Assembly: GCF_003148775.1 (NCBI RefSeq)
Contig: NZ_QGGW01000012.1
Span: 1 to 64,000, forward strand
Length of the DNA stretch: 64,000 nt
Origin: Roseicyclus mahoneyensis
Lineage (GTDB): Bacteria > Pseudomonadota > Alphaproteobacteria > Rhodobacterales > Rhodobacteraceae
Direction of reading: 5' to 3'
A program made the position numbers and the translations under genes. Of this stretch, positions 21,120 through 29,791 are shown piece by piece. The stretch's first letter is position 1. Every line of letters starts with the position of its first letter. Below the pieces are notes generated by a model. The model had not been told where the DNA came from. It made no database searches and worked only from the letters and a program-made list of their open reading frames with translations.

Positions 21120-22166
21120 CTACCGCACCGTATCCCCGGGCAGGAACACTGGTGCCAGAGTCACGACCTCGTCGCTAAGCGCATTGGCGGCGACGAGCTC
21201 GGCGGCGCGCCTACCGATGGCGTGGCGTTGGCTGTCCATCGTGGCGATGCGGAGCGGCAGGCCGTCTAGCACCTCGAAGGAGTTGAAGCCCGCAAGCCCG
21301 ATGCGGTCGGGGATCGAGAGACCCTTTTCCAGGCAGTAGAGCAACCCGCCCGCCGCGTTGATGTCGCTGTTGTAGTAAAGAAAATCGAGGTCCGGGGTGC
21401 GGGTCAGGATCTGTTCGGTCATGGCGCGGCCGGTACCGAAGCCCGAGGCGCCCGCGTAGAGGCAACTGTCGCTCAGGCTCAGGCCAGCCTCGGCCAGACC
21501 GGCCACGAACCCCTGGCGGCGTTTCTGGGCGCGGTGATCCTTGATCGAGGAGGAGCCGCAATAGCCGATACGCCGGTAGCCGCGCGCCGCGATCTCACGC
21601 GCCATCTGGCGACCGGCCTCGAGGTGGCTGATCCCGACGCAGGCGGCGACAGGGTCGCCGTCGACATCCATGACCTCGACCACGGGGATGCCCGCACCCG
21701 CCATCATCGCGCGGGCGGCGTCGGAATGCTCCAGCCCCGCCACGATCAGGCCGGAGGGGCGCCAGCTCAGCATCTCGTAGATGACCTTTTCCTCGAGATC
21801 GTCGTCGTATTTCGAGGTGCCGATGACGGGCTGAAGGGGAGTTTCATCCAGCACCTCGCCGATCCCCGCCAACACATCGGGAAAGACCATGTTGGACAGC
21901 GACGGGATGACGACGCCGACAAGGTTCACGCGGTTGGAGGCCAGCGCGCCCGCAATCTTGTTGGGGACGTATCCCAGCTTGCGGGCGGCGGTGAAGACCC
22001 GCTCGCGCGTCTGCGCAGAGACATCGCCACGGTTGCGCAACACCCGGCTGACGGTCATCTCCGACACGCCTGCGGCCTCGGCCACGTCGCGCAGCGTCAT
22101 CTGCGGTTTGCCGTCGAACGGGTTGCGTCCGCGCATCGGTCCGGGGCGGTCGGGGGTGCGTGTCAT
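21120..22166 (-). CDS. LacI-family transcriptional regulator (GntR/gluconate-type)
   Basis: The 348-residue repressor has an N-terminal LacI HTH with hinge (MTLRDVAEAAGVSEMTVSRV, then KLGYVPNKIAGALASNR near residues 23-75) and a periplasmic-binding-like sugar domain (VGVVIPSLSNMVFPDVLAGI onwards). It resembles the gluconate/sugar-acid repressors in the LacI family. The ATG at 22166 fits the family; the frame stays open much further upstream only because of GC bias and would run through the tRNA. No target genes are adjacent, so it is an orphan here. Confidence 0.88.
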   Translation of the reverse strand: MTRTPDRPGPMRGRNPFDGKPQMTLRDVAEAAGVSEMTVSRVLRNRGDVSAQTRERVFTAARKLGYVPNKIAGALASNRVNLVGVVIPSLSNMVFPDVLAGIGEVLDETPLQPVIGTSKYDDDLEEKVIYEMLSWRPSGLIVAGLEHSDAARAMMAGAGIPVVEVMDVDGDPVAACVGISHLEAGRQMAREIAARGYRRIGYCGSSSIKDHRAQKRRQGFVAGLAEAGLSLSDSCLYAGASGFGTGRAMTEQILTRTPDLDFLYYNSDINAAGGLLYCLEKGLSIPDRIGLAGFNSFEVLDGLPLRIATMDSQRHAIGRRAAELVAANALSDEVVTLAPVFLPGDTVR

Positions 22167-22258
22167 GCGGATTTGATAGGGCGCACCGGGGCACACCGCA
22201 AGCGGCGTGCGAATTGCGGCTTGCCCGGGCGCCGCGAATGGCCGAAAACCGGTGGCGT

Positions 22259-22335
22259 GGCCCCGTGGCTCAACTGGATAGAGCAGTCCCCTCCTAAGGG
22301 ACAGGTTACAGGTTCGAATCCTGTCGGGGTCACCA
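22259..22335 (+). tRNA. tRNA-Arg(CCT), integration site of the island
   Basis: Full cloverleaf: acceptor GGCCCCG/CGGGGTC, anticodon loop CTCCTAA (anticodon CCT), T-arm ACAGGTTCGAATCCTGT and encoded CCA. The discriminator base is A. The 3' half is repeated at 35998-36041. Confidence 0.95.
22288..22331 (+). repeat. attL of the integrated element
   Basis: 44 bp of the tRNA-Arg(CCT) 3' half (from the anticodon arm to the acceptor stem) are exactly repeated at 35998-36041. After one mismatch (22332 A versus 36042 G) 7 more bases match. Confidence 0.92.
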
Positions 22336-22437
22336 AAAAACTCAATAAAATATGGCTTTTTTTCAGAGGCGTGGAGAGGCCGCTGCAGAAACGTCCGTTT
22401 GATTCCCGGGGAAATCTGGGGCGGCAGACAGGATTTC

Positions 22438-22454
22438 TGTACAAAACCTGTACA
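22438..22454. repeat. Paired TGTACA sites near attL
   Basis: TGTACA occurs at 22438 and 22449 (11-bp spacing). A matching pair with the same spacing (one copy starting CGTACA) lies at 35919-35935 near attR. Candidate integrase arm-type or regulator sites. Confidence 0.35.
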
Positions 22455-22490
22455 AGTTGAGGCCGGTTTAGAGCCTCGTGGAGCGCGGCT

Positions 22491-23348
22491 ATGAGCTGGC
22501 GTGTCGCGAACGAATGCGCCGAACGCCGCTTCGGCAGCGCCGCGCGCAAACAGATCATCATGTTTCTGGCCGACAAGGCGAGCGATGACGGCTCGGGCAT
22601 CTGGTGCTCGAAAGGGACGATCCAACGGCACACGGAGCTTGGCGAAAGCACCGTGAAGCGGACGATCAGCGATTTCCTGAAAGAAGGCATTCTGATCGAG
22701 ACCGGGCGGCGGCCCTGCAAGAACGGTTTCACCGTCATTTACCGCATTGTTCTGGCCCGCGTCATGGCGCTGGAATCGATGGCCGAACCCGATGAAGGGA
22801 CGGGGTCCACGGTGGACCCCGTCCAGCCTGAACCAGGTACGGGGTCCACCATGGACGGGGTACGGGGTCCACGGTGGACCCCAAACCACCCTGAAACCAT
22901 CCATAAACCACCTACGCGCAAGCGCGCGGAGGCGGCGGTAGATGAAAGGGTTGAGAAGATCTGGGCCGCCTACCCCAAGGACCGGCAGCGCGGGAAGGCG
23001 GCAAGCGTGGGGGCGATTGCCGAGGCGCTGGCCGAAGGCATCGACCCCGACGACCTGCTGCGCGCAGTGCGGGCCTATGCGACCGAGAGCGCGGGCTTCA
23101 CCCGTTCCAAGGTCTGTTTCGCCGACAACTGGTTCGCCGCCCGCCGCTGGCAGCGCTTCCTCGAAATGGCGGCCGAGGAGCGAGAGGCCCGGACAACGCT
23201 GGCCGCCGATCATCACGCCCGACTGGCCGCATGGGTCCGCGACCGCAGCCCGATGTGCAAACACATCACCGCCCCGCAGGTGACGGCGCTGATGGCTGCG
23301 GGGCTGGTGACCGATGGCCAGCTTCGCGCGGCGGGGTTGGCGGGATGA
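22491..23348 (+). CDS. HTH (replication-initiator-like) protein of the island
   Basis: The 285-residue protein begins MSWRVANECAERRFGSAARKQ and has a winged-helix-type region (GIWCSKGTIQRHTELGESTV, KRTISDFLKEGILIETG; residues ~38-75). This resembles the HTH domain of phage/plasmid replication proteins. A proline-rich linker (residues ~103-150) is encoded by palindromic repeats. The C-terminal half (VEKIWAAYPKDRQRGK, residues ~165 on) resembles domains seen in DnaA/DnaT-like replication proteins. It lies just inside attL. A decayed paralogue is at 36179-36420. Confidence 0.65.
   Translation: MSWRVANECAERRFGSAARKQIIMFLADKASDDGSGIWCSKGTIQRHTELGESTVKRTISDFLKEGILIETGRRPCKNGFTVIYRIVLARVMALESMAEPDEGTGSTVDPVQPEPGTGSTMDGVRGPRWTPNHPETIHKPPTRKRAEAAVDERVEKIWAAYPKDRQRGKAASVGAIAEALAEGIDPDDLLRAVRAYATESAGFTRSKVCFADNWFAARRWQRFLEMAAEEREARTTLAADHHARLAAWVRDRSPMCKHITAPQVTALMAAGLVTDGQLRAAGLAG
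22800..22882. repeat. Three iteron-like palindromic repeats inside the HTH gene
   Basis: Copies start at 22800, 22839 and 22862. The first is a 23-nt palindrome with 11-bp arms (ACGGGGTCCAC, centre G), the third has a 19-nt palindrome at 22864-22882, and the second is imperfect. Copies 1 and 2 are read in one codon phase and copy 3 in another, so similarity is at DNA level. Confidence 0.6.
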
Positions 23349-23566
23349 GCGGCGCGTCCTCTGCAAATTGCGCCGCGCACCGCGTCCCGTGCATCGCGCT
23401 TTCCGGAGCGTGTGCCGTGTCCCGTGTCCGTTGCGCCGCGCCTTCCGCATCGCGTCCTTTGCGCCGCGTCCGGTGCCACGTGCTTTGCGCATCGCGTTTC
23501 CCGCATCGCGCCCCCTGCGCCCCGTCCAACCAAGCACACCAACCGAAACGGACTCCAAGCCCCTGA
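23345..23566 (+). CDS. Possible small Cys-rich protein overlapping the HTH gene
   Basis: A 73-codon frame starts with an ATG overlapping the previous TGA by 4 nt (ATGA). The product is basic, with eight Cys in a quasi-periodic pattern (VPCIAL, GACAVS, VRCAAP, VRCHVLCAS, APCAPS). The DNA has degenerate repeats around GCATCGCGT, so the frame may only reflect a repetitive non-coding stretch such as an origin or oriT. No homologue is recognised. Confidence 0.3.
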   Translation: MSGASSANCAAHRVPCIALSGACAVSRVRCAAPSASRPLRRVRCHVLCASRFPHRAPCAPSNQAHQPKRTPSP

Positions 23567-23637
23567 CCCACCTCCGCTGACGCTGGGAGGCGGGGGGCTT
23601 GGAGGAAGTTGGCAAGAAATAGGAACGTAAACTTCAC

Positions 23638-24213
23638 ATGCGCCACCATCGCAAACTGACCGACGACGAACGCCGCCAGATCATCGAGGCCCGCGCCGAG
23701 GGCACCCCTGCCGCTGCTCTGGCCCGACGCTTCGAAGTATCGACCCGTACGATCTACAACACGTTGAGCCGGGCCAAAGGCGCGCATCCGGGCCCCACAA
23801 CGACGATCAGCACCCGCCTGAGCGCGCGCCAGCTGGCGGGGTTCCAGGCCGCGCTGGCGCGTCGCGGCATCACCGACCAACCTGCCGCCCTGCGCCGACT
23901 GATGGGGGCCGCTGACATCCTTTTGCGCCCGGTCGATCCGGTCGTGCTGGACCATCTGCAAGCGTGGGGCGAGCAGGTCGCCACCGAAGGCGCTGCGGTC
24001 AACCACATCGCCCGCAAGCTGAACGAAGCCAAACTGCGCGGTCGCCCGCTGCCCTTCACCGACGAGGACATGACCACGATCCGCACCTTCGCCGGGGGCC
24101 TGGTCGAATTCGCGGAAGAGTTCCGCATCTTGTGGGAGGCACAGCTGGCCGCGAAGACGCGCGAGGTCGACAAGGCGTTGGAGGGGTTGGGGGCAGAGGC
24201 CCCGAAGCCCTAA
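23638..24213 (+). CDS. MobC-like mobilization protein with N-terminal HTH
   Basis: The 191-residue product has an N-terminal Hin/Tn3-resolvase-type HTH (DERRQIIEARAEGTPAAALA, RFEVSTRTIYNTL; residues 8-45). A MobC-like region follows (STRLSARQLAGFQAAL, VNHIARKLNEAKLRGRPLPF, LVEFAEEFRILWE; residues ~60-180). MobC proteins help relaxase nick at oriT. No relaxase gene is in the island, so it would depend on one in trans. Its stop overlaps the hipA stop by 3-4 nt on the opposite strand. Confidence 0.65.
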   Translation: MRHHRKLTDDERRQIIEARAEGTPAAALARRFEVSTRTIYNTLSRAKGAHPGPTTTISTRLSARQLAGFQAALARRGITDQPAALRRLMGAADILLRPVDPVVLDHLQAWGEQVATEGAAVNHIARKLNEAKLRGRPLPFTDEDMTTIRTFAGGLVEFAEEFRILWEAQLAAKTREVDKALEGLGAEAPKP

Positions 24214-25535
24214 AGCAGGTCCCGCATCTGCGCCGCCCGCTGTGTCGCATCGCTCGCGATCGGCTCGCTGACCGCCGCCGGGACCTGATCGCCCACCGCC
24301 AGAAGCGTCCGCTTCAGCGCAGGGCCCAGTCGATCTACCATGTCCCGCAACAGCTCCAGGGCGCGGCCCTTGGGCAGACCCGCTGCGCGGCCCTCGGCCT
24401 CGAAGTGGCGCGGCACGATCTCGTCGATGCCGTAATGGCCATCGATCGACATGGCGAGGCGGTAGCGCTTACGCTGCAAGCGTCCGGCGCGGACGACCGG
24501 GGCGACGCTCAGGATGTCATAGAGGGGCGCGAGCGTGAACCGCGCACGACGCCCCAGACGCAGGCTGAAGTTCTTGGCGTGCCCATCAGAGGCTCCGATC
24601 AGGAAGAAGAACATCTGCGCCCGGAAGAACGTTTCCCGATCCTCGATGGGTGTGTCGGATTCCCGCAAAAGCTCCATGATCTGCGCGATGCCGGGGCCGC
24701 CCAGCCTCTGGTATTTCATGGCGGAAGGGTAACCCAACGACTGGCAGATATCCTCTTGCGGCAGGCGTTTCAGGGTGTCGCCGTGCCAGACGCGGTCGAA
24801 CCGTTCGACCGAGAGCACGACCTGCCCGGGCAGGGTGAGCTTTTCGACATTTGCGACGGGCAGGCCGATTTCGCGCGCCAGTGGCATGCAGAACAACTCG
24901 TTCTCGACGCTGTCGCTCAGATCGATCTCCTCGGGGCCCGGAATGAGGCCCATGGGCGTCTTGAAGATATGGCTGGTCGGCGTGATGCCGCACGGCTTGG
25001 CCCACTGCCCGTCGATACGCAGATAGGCCGTTTTTTCCTGCGCACCGGCGATGGAAATCCGGAAATCCTCGTCTTCACCCAGGGCGAGGGGTGCTGTGGC
25101 GAGGTTCTTCAGGTCGGCAACCATCTCCTCTTCGGAAATGACGCGATACTGCATGTCCTGTTCGGACGGGGCCTCGTCCAGCGGCAGGAATTGCAGCGCG
25201 CCGACACAGTCGCGCCCCAGCACGGACAACAGAGAGAACACATCCTTGCCCTGTGCGCCTACGCGCGCGGCGATCTTCTCTCGCAGCTCGCCTTCGGCAT
25301 CGGGCAAAAGGTTGTCGAAGGCGGCGACAACGGGATCGCCCTGCCATTTGAGCTTGGTCAGCGGCAGGGCACTGGCAACCGGAAAAGCGGCCTCGGACGC
25401 CAGCCAGTCAGGATCGTAGGAGAAGGCGATGGCCCCATCCGTCGCGCGGGTCAGCGTGCCCACCCGCGCCCTTTCGTACCAGACGGCGGTCTTGCTTTGG
25501 CGTGTGCGTCGGCCCGCGCGGGCGATCCGTGCCAT
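24210..25535 (-). CDS. hipA: HipA-type serine/threonine kinase toxin
   Basis: The 441-residue kinase has the N-terminal HipA couple domain (VGTLTRATDGAIAFSYDPDW), the SIAGAQEKTA block near residues 161-170 and the catalytic block GASDGHAKNFSL with D317 and N322, then the Mg-binding LAPLYDI. HipA kinases phosphorylate a translation factor (GltX in E. coli), causing growth arrest and persistence. It lies 1 nt after hipB, forming a toxin-antitoxin operon. All key residues are present, so it is probably active. Confidence 0.93.
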   Translation of the reverse strand: MARIARAGRRTRQSKTAVWYERARVGTLTRATDGAIAFSYDPDWLASEAAFPVASALPLTKLKWQGDPVVAAFDNLLPDAEGELREKIAARVGAQGKDVFSLLSVLGRDCVGALQFLPLDEAPSEQDMQYRVISEEEMVADLKNLATAPLALGEDEDFRISIAGAQEKTAYLRIDGQWAKPCGITPTSHIFKTPMGLIPGPEEIDLSDSVENELFCMPLAREIGLPVANVEKLTLPGQVVLSVERFDRVWHGDTLKRLPQEDICQSLGYPSAMKYQRLGGPGIAQIMELLRESDTPIEDRETFFRAQMFFFLIGASDGHAKNFSLRLGRRARFTLAPLYDILSVAPVVRAGRLQRKRYRLAMSIDGHYGIDEIVPRHFEAEGRAAGLPKGRALELLRDMVDRLGPALKRTLLAVGDQVPAAVSEPIASDATQRAAQMRDLL

Positions 25536-25536
25536 C

Positions 25537-25785
25537 CTAGCGCTGCCCAGGGTCAGCTATACGGTCCGTCGCGGACAGTTCCGCACCGAGGGCCTCTAGG
25601 AGGCGCAGGTAGACATCGAGGCTTACGGAAACGACGCCGTTCTCGATGTCGGAAATGGTGGATTGCGCCGTCCCCGTCATCTCGCCCAGCTGCTTCTGGC
25701 TGATCTTCCGCGCCGCGCGCCGCGCCTTCAGCACGGCCCCGGCTTGGCGCAGGCTTCGGATGGGGTATGCGGGCGCTTTCATCAT
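25537..25785 (-). CDS. hipB: HipB-type antitoxin and repressor
   Basis: The 82-residue protein is a Cro/C1-type HTH (ISQKQLGEMTGTAQSTISDIENG, residues 29-51) of the HipB family, which binds HipA and represses the operon. Two tandem ATGs open the gene (25785 and 25782). Two identical-pattern palindromes just upstream are its likely operators. Confidence 0.92.
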   Translation of the reverse strand: MMKAPAYPIRSLRQAGAVLKARRAARKISQKQLGEMTGTAQSTISDIENGVVSVSLDVYLRLLEALGAELSATDRIADPGQR

Positions 25786-25791
25786 GAATGC

Positions 25792-25861
25792 ATAGCTTAA
25801 GGGCTATAATTTGTAAATATCCCCCATGAGCTATAATAGAAAAATATAGCCTAAGAGCTAT
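25792..25861 (-). promoter_or_regulatory. hipBA operator region
   Basis: Two palindromes of the form ATAGC-N6-GCTAT lie at 25792-25807 and 25846-25861, in an AT-rich promoter stretch directly before hipB. A third, longer-spaced GCTAT...ATAGC pair lies between them. This layout fits autorepression by HipB dimers with looping or cooperative binding. Confidence 0.65.
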
Positions 25862-25911
25862 TAGGCACGCCGCCTTGATCGACGGTGCGTCAGCTGGGGT
25901 TCTTGCTTGCC

Positions 25912-28900
25912 TTACAAATCTTTCAGGAGGGTTTCAGCCTGCTCGAGAACGATCTGCGCAGCTTCAGTAGATAAATCAGGCGGATAGCCATATTTTTTGA
26001 GTATGCGCTTTACAAGAATGCGCATCCGCGCCCTAGCACTTTCTTTCTTGTGCCAGTCAACGGTCGCATTCTTGCGAACCTGATCGAGCAGCTCATGCGC
26101 GATCAGGCGCAACTGTTCGTTGCCCATGGCTTCAACGGCGCTCTCGTTCTGTGCCAGGGCGTCGTAGAAGGCCAGTTCTTCGTCGGACAAGCCTTCGGCC
26201 TCACCACGGGCCGCAGAAGCTTTCACGTCTTTGGCAAGGTCGATCAGGGTCTGGATCATCTCGACCGTGGAAATGGCGTTTGCGTGATAGCGGGCGACTG
26301 CCTCTTCGAGGCGCTGACTGAAGGCGCGGCTTTCGACGATGTTTCGCTTGGCTTTGCTTTTGATCTCTCCGTTCAGGAGCTTCTTGAGCGCCTCCAGGGC
26401 AAGGTTCTTGCGCTCCATAGACTTAATTTCGAGAAGGAATTCATCGGACAGGATCGAAATATCGGGCGTCTTGATGCCCGCCGCATGCAAGATGTCTACG
26501 ATTTCCGCATCAGCGACCGCCTTGTTGACCAACTGCTCGATCGCAAATTGCTTCGCCCGAGAAGAGAGTTTACCTTTGACCGTGGTTTTGGTCATCGCCG
26601 CGCGAACGGCCTGAAGGAAGCCGACCTCGTCTTTGACGTCCTTTGCCAAATCGCTGGACGATGCCAGAGCAAAGGCGCGTGACAGTTCCACAGCTGCGTC
26701 CTGAAACCGCGATAGCTCCTTTTTCTTCTCGACGTCGGACGACTTCTGGCGTGCTGCCTGTGCTTGTTGCCCGACGATCCAATCGACCGCATCACCGAGC
26801 GCCTGCAAGCGCGCCTGAGCCGCGCCATGAAGGCCTGCGCTGTAGTCATGCCCATTGAACATGTGCCGGACGACGTCGAGCTTTTCAGCCAGCAGCGCCA
26901 CCGCTTGTTCCTCGTCGATACCGGTGCGTTCGCGGTCGGCGTCGGAATACTGTGACAGAGCATTCTTCAGATTCTGGGCAATGCCGATGTAGTCGACCAC
27001 CAGTCCGCCCGGCTTGTCCCGAAAGACTCGGTTGACCCGGGCAATGGCCTGCATCAACCCGTGTCCACGCATGGGCTTGTCGACATACATTGTGTGCATA
27101 CACGGGGCGTCGAAGCCGGTCAGCCACATGTCCCGAACGATGACCAGCTTCAGTGGGTCATCCGGGTCGCGCGCCCTTTTCGCAAGGTCATCGCGCCGTT
27201 TCTTGTTTCCGATATGCGTTTGCCATTCGAGCGGGTCCGATGCTGAGCCAGTCATGACGACCTTGACCGCGCCGGATGCATCGTCGTCCGAATGCCACTC
27301 GGGGCGAAGCGCGACGATCTCGTTATAGAGCGCGACGCAGATCCGGCGGCTCATGCAAACCGCCATGGCTTTGCCACCAAGGGCGGAAGTCCGCGCTTCC
27401 AGGTGCTTTACAAGATCGGCGGCCACTTGCTTCAGCCGCTTTTCTGCACCGACCAGCGCTTCAACGGTGCTCCACTTGGCCTTGGTCTTCTCCTGTTCGG
27501 ACAACGTATCGTCCTCCAGGATAGCCGCGATCTCCTCGTCGATCTTCGGCTTCTCGTCTTCGTCAAGTTCGATCCGGGCCAACCGGCTCTCGTAATAAAT
27601 CGGCACCGTGGCCTTGTCTTCGACGGCCCGGGTGATGTCGTAAATGTCGACATAGCCACCAAAAACCGCCGGGGTGTTTACGTCCGCGGTCTCAATCGGC
27701 GTGCCGGTGAAGCCGACAAACGAGGCATTGGGAAGCGCCTGGCGCACGTAGTGGGCGTAGCCGTATTTCCGCTCACCGGTCTTTGTGTTCACCTTCGCAT
27801 CCAGACCGTACTGACTGCGATGCGCCTCATCGGCGATGACGATCACGTTCCGACGGTCGGTCAAGGTCGGGAACCGCTCCTCACCCTTCTCCGGGGTGAA
27901 CTTCTGCATGGTCGTGAAGATCACGCCGCCGGATTGCCGAGCCAGCAAATCGCGCAGTTCTTCCCGACTTTCTGCGTGCTCGGGCGTCTGGCGGATCAGG
28001 TCTTTCGTCATGGCAAAGGTCTGGAAAAGCTGATCATCCAGATCGTTCCGGTCCGTCAGGACAATAAGCGTGGGATTCTCCATCGCAGGGCTGCGCACCA
28101 AAAGCCCGGCGAAGAACGCCATGAGCAGCGACTTGCCCGATCCTTGCGTGTGCCAGATCACACCGATCCTGCGGTCGCCCTCGGGCCGGGTCGCCTCGAT
28201 CGCGCTGGCCAATGCCTTTCGGGCGCCGAAAAACTGGTGATAGCCTGCGATGATCTTGAACGGCCCCTCGCCCAGATCGCCGAACACCGTGAAATCGCGC
28301 AGCAGCTCCAGAAACCGCCCCTTGTCGAACACACCCTTAAGCAGCGTCGCCATTTCCTGCGGCCCCTCGGGTGTGAAATCACCTACCGCGCCGGTGACCG
28401 AGCGCCACGGCATGAACCGCTCTTCATTCGCCGTCAGAGAGCCGATCCGGGCCAGCAATCCGTCCGAACTGATCAACACCGCGTTCGTCCGGAACAGGGA
28501 TGGAACCTGCAGTTTGTAGGTCTGAAGCTGGGCGAATGCATCCTCGATGGTCGCCGCCTCGCTGGCGGCGTTCTTCAGCTCGATCACCGCGACGGGCAGG
28601 CCGTTCAGGAACACGACCACATCCGGGCGGCGATTGTGCTTGCCCTCGATCACGGTGAACTGGTTCGTCATTAGCCAATCGTTGGCCTGCGGGTCGTTGA
28701 GATCGACCAGCCAGACCTTGTCGCCCCGGATCGTGCCGTCATCCGCCTTGAACTCCACGTCCACGCCATTGACGAGCAGAGCATGGATGCGCCGGTTTTC
28801 CTCGGTCGGGCTTTGCGACGCAGCCCCGGTGACCTGCCGGATCGCGTCCCGGCGGGCGTCTTCGGGGATGCGGGGGTTCAGCCGCGCCACGGCCTCTTCC

Positions 28901-29046
28901 AGCCGGCCCATCAATAACACCTCACCGTAGGAGGCGCGCTCTGGCGCCGACCCATCGGGCGAAATCACATCAGCCCCCAGATAGGGAATGCCCTGATCCT
29001 GCAAAATCGCCAAAGCGGCTTGCTCAACGAGGTCTTCGTTAATCAT
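25912..29046 (-). CDS. hsdR: Type I restriction enzyme, restriction/translocation subunit HsdR
   Basis: The 1044-residue protein starts [15 protein letters not shown]. It has the N-terminal PD-(D/E)XK nuclease with [23 protein letters not shown]. The SF2 motor has Walker [16 protein letters not shown]-type [12 protein letters not shown] and motif III FTGTPIE. A helical HsdS/M-binding C-terminus follows ([21 protein letters not shown], [21 protein letters not shown] end). It is last in the defence operon and its start overlaps the preceding gene by 8 nt. The protein translocates DNA and cuts unmodified DNA. Confidence 0.95.
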   Translation of the reverse strand: MINEDLVEQAALAILQDQGIPYLGADVISPDGSAPERASYGEVLLMGRLEEAVARLNPRIPEDARRDAIRQVTGAASQSPTEENRRIHALLVNGVDVEFKADDGTIRGDKVWLVDLNDPQANDWLMTNQFTVIEGKHNRRPDVVVFLNGLPVAVIELKNAASEAATIEDAFAQLQTYKLQVPSLFRTNAVLISSDGLLARIGSLTANEERFMPWRSVTGAVGDFTPEGPQEMATLLKGVFDKGRFLELLRDFTVFGDLGEGPFKIIAGYHQFFGARKALASAIEATRPEGDRRIGVIWHTQGSGKSLLMAFFAGLLVRSPAMENPTLIVLTDRNDLDDQLFQTFAMTKDLIRQTPEHAESREELRDLLARQSGGVIFTTMQKFTPEKGEERFPTLTDRRNVIVIADEAHRSQYGLDAKVNTKTGERKYGYAHYVRQALPNASFVGFTGTPIETADVNTPAVFGGYVDIYDITRAVEDKATVPIYYESRLARIELDEDEKPKIDEEIAAILEDDTLSEQEKTKAKWSTVEALVGAEKRLKQVAADLVKHLEARTSALGGKAMAVCMSRRICVALYNEIVALRPEWHSDDDASGAVKVVMTGSASDPLEWQTHIGNKKRRDDLAKRARDPDDPLKLVIVRDMWLTGFDAPCMHTMYVDKPMRGHGLMQAIARVNRVFRDKPGGLVVDYIGIAQNLKNALSQYSDADRERTGIDEEQAVALLAEKLDVVRHMFNGHDYSAGLHGAAQARLQALGDAVDWIVGQQAQAARQKSSDVEKKKELSRFQDAAVELSRAFALASSSDLAKDVKDEVGFLQAVRAAMTKTTVKGKLSSRAKQFAIEQLVNKAVADAEIVDILHAAGIKTPDISILSDEFLLEIKSMERKNLALEALKKLLNGEIKSKAKRNIVESRAFSQRLEEAVARYHANAISTVEMIQTLIDLAKDVKASAARGEAEGLSDEELAFYDALAQNESAVEAMGNEQLRLIAHELLDQVRKNATVDWHKKESARARMRILVKRILKKYGYPPDLSTEAAQIVLEQAETLLKDL

Positions 29047-29791
29047 CCTGAATGACCTCTTCGGTTGGGAAAGGCAAAGTTGCGGTAAACATCTGCGCTT
29101 CTTTGTATGTCTCGCGCTCCAAGCCGAACAAAAATTGAGAGATGGAAACCTCAATTTCGCGCCTGTCGTCACTGTCGAACGCTACGCCCACAAGAAGAAG
29201 CCCGTCCTCAATTCGAGCAGAAATAAAACTGATATGCGCGTCAATCCTTTGGTTGAAATGTTCAAACCTCTCATAGGGCTCAAAAGTCCGAACCGGATCT
29301 GTTTGCTGATCAAGATATGCATCATGTAGGAAGCCGACGATTGTATCAGCCGCTATTACAGCCATCCGCCTGTGATGTTCGCTCAAGCGACTCACAAATC
29401 CGATTTTCCCATGACTGAGTGGTCCAGCTTTTTTCCGGAACTCACCAAGCTCGGTTACAAGCTTGTTATACTGCGACACAATTTTGTTCATCGGATCATC
29501 TCGTTCGTCGACGAGTGACAGCAAAGTTGTCGTAGCTGCTAGCCAATCTCCTAAGGTCGGATTAGCCCCCTTGATTGGGGAGTTTGGGTGCGTCTTGATC
29601 GGGTTCCCTGGGTGATCCAGCTCCTGCACAAGCGTCTTGCACGCGCATTCAACCATACATTTTGCTGCATCGATCGCCGCGTCATTTCCGGCGGCATATT
29701 CGCGCTGAAGGGCATCTAGTGTTTGCTGAATCATCGGAGCATGCGCCCAATGGACACAAAAACGAGTGATATTTGGATAAAGCTCGCTCAC
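29039..29791 (-). CDS. Abi_C/HEPN-like protein embedded in the restriction operon
   Basis: The 250-residue product has a central helical region ([59 protein letters not shown]; residues ~88-162). This resembles the Abi_C family, itself of HEPN type, whose usual core is R-N-x4-5-H-G followed by a helix with an ATxxFL end. Here R119 and H127 take those places with longer spacing. The N-terminal half has Cys-rich helix [12 protein letters not shown]. It starts with GTG, overlapping the hsdS stop by 4 nt (GTGA), and overlaps hsdR by 8 nt. A role as an RNase-type or abortive-infection effector is inferred. Confidence 0.55.
   Translation of the reverse strand: MSELYPNITRFCVHWAHAPMIQQTLDALQREYAAGNDAAIDAAKCMVECACKTLVQELDHPGNPIKTHPNSPIKGANPTLGDWLAATTTLLSLVDERDDPMNKIVSQYNKLVTELGEFRKKAGPLSHGKIGFVSRLSEHHRRMAVIAADTIVGFLHDAYLDQQTDPVRTFEPYERFEHFNQRIDAHISFISARIEDGLLLVGVAFDSDDRREIEVSISQFLFGLERETYKEAQMFTATLPFPTEEVIQDD

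Noticed and set aside
22167-23615. Upstream extension of the LacI reading frame through tRNA-Arg and the island left end
   Set aside because: LacI homology begins near the ATG at 22166; the extension crosses a tRNA gene and attL and is only an open GC-rich frame.
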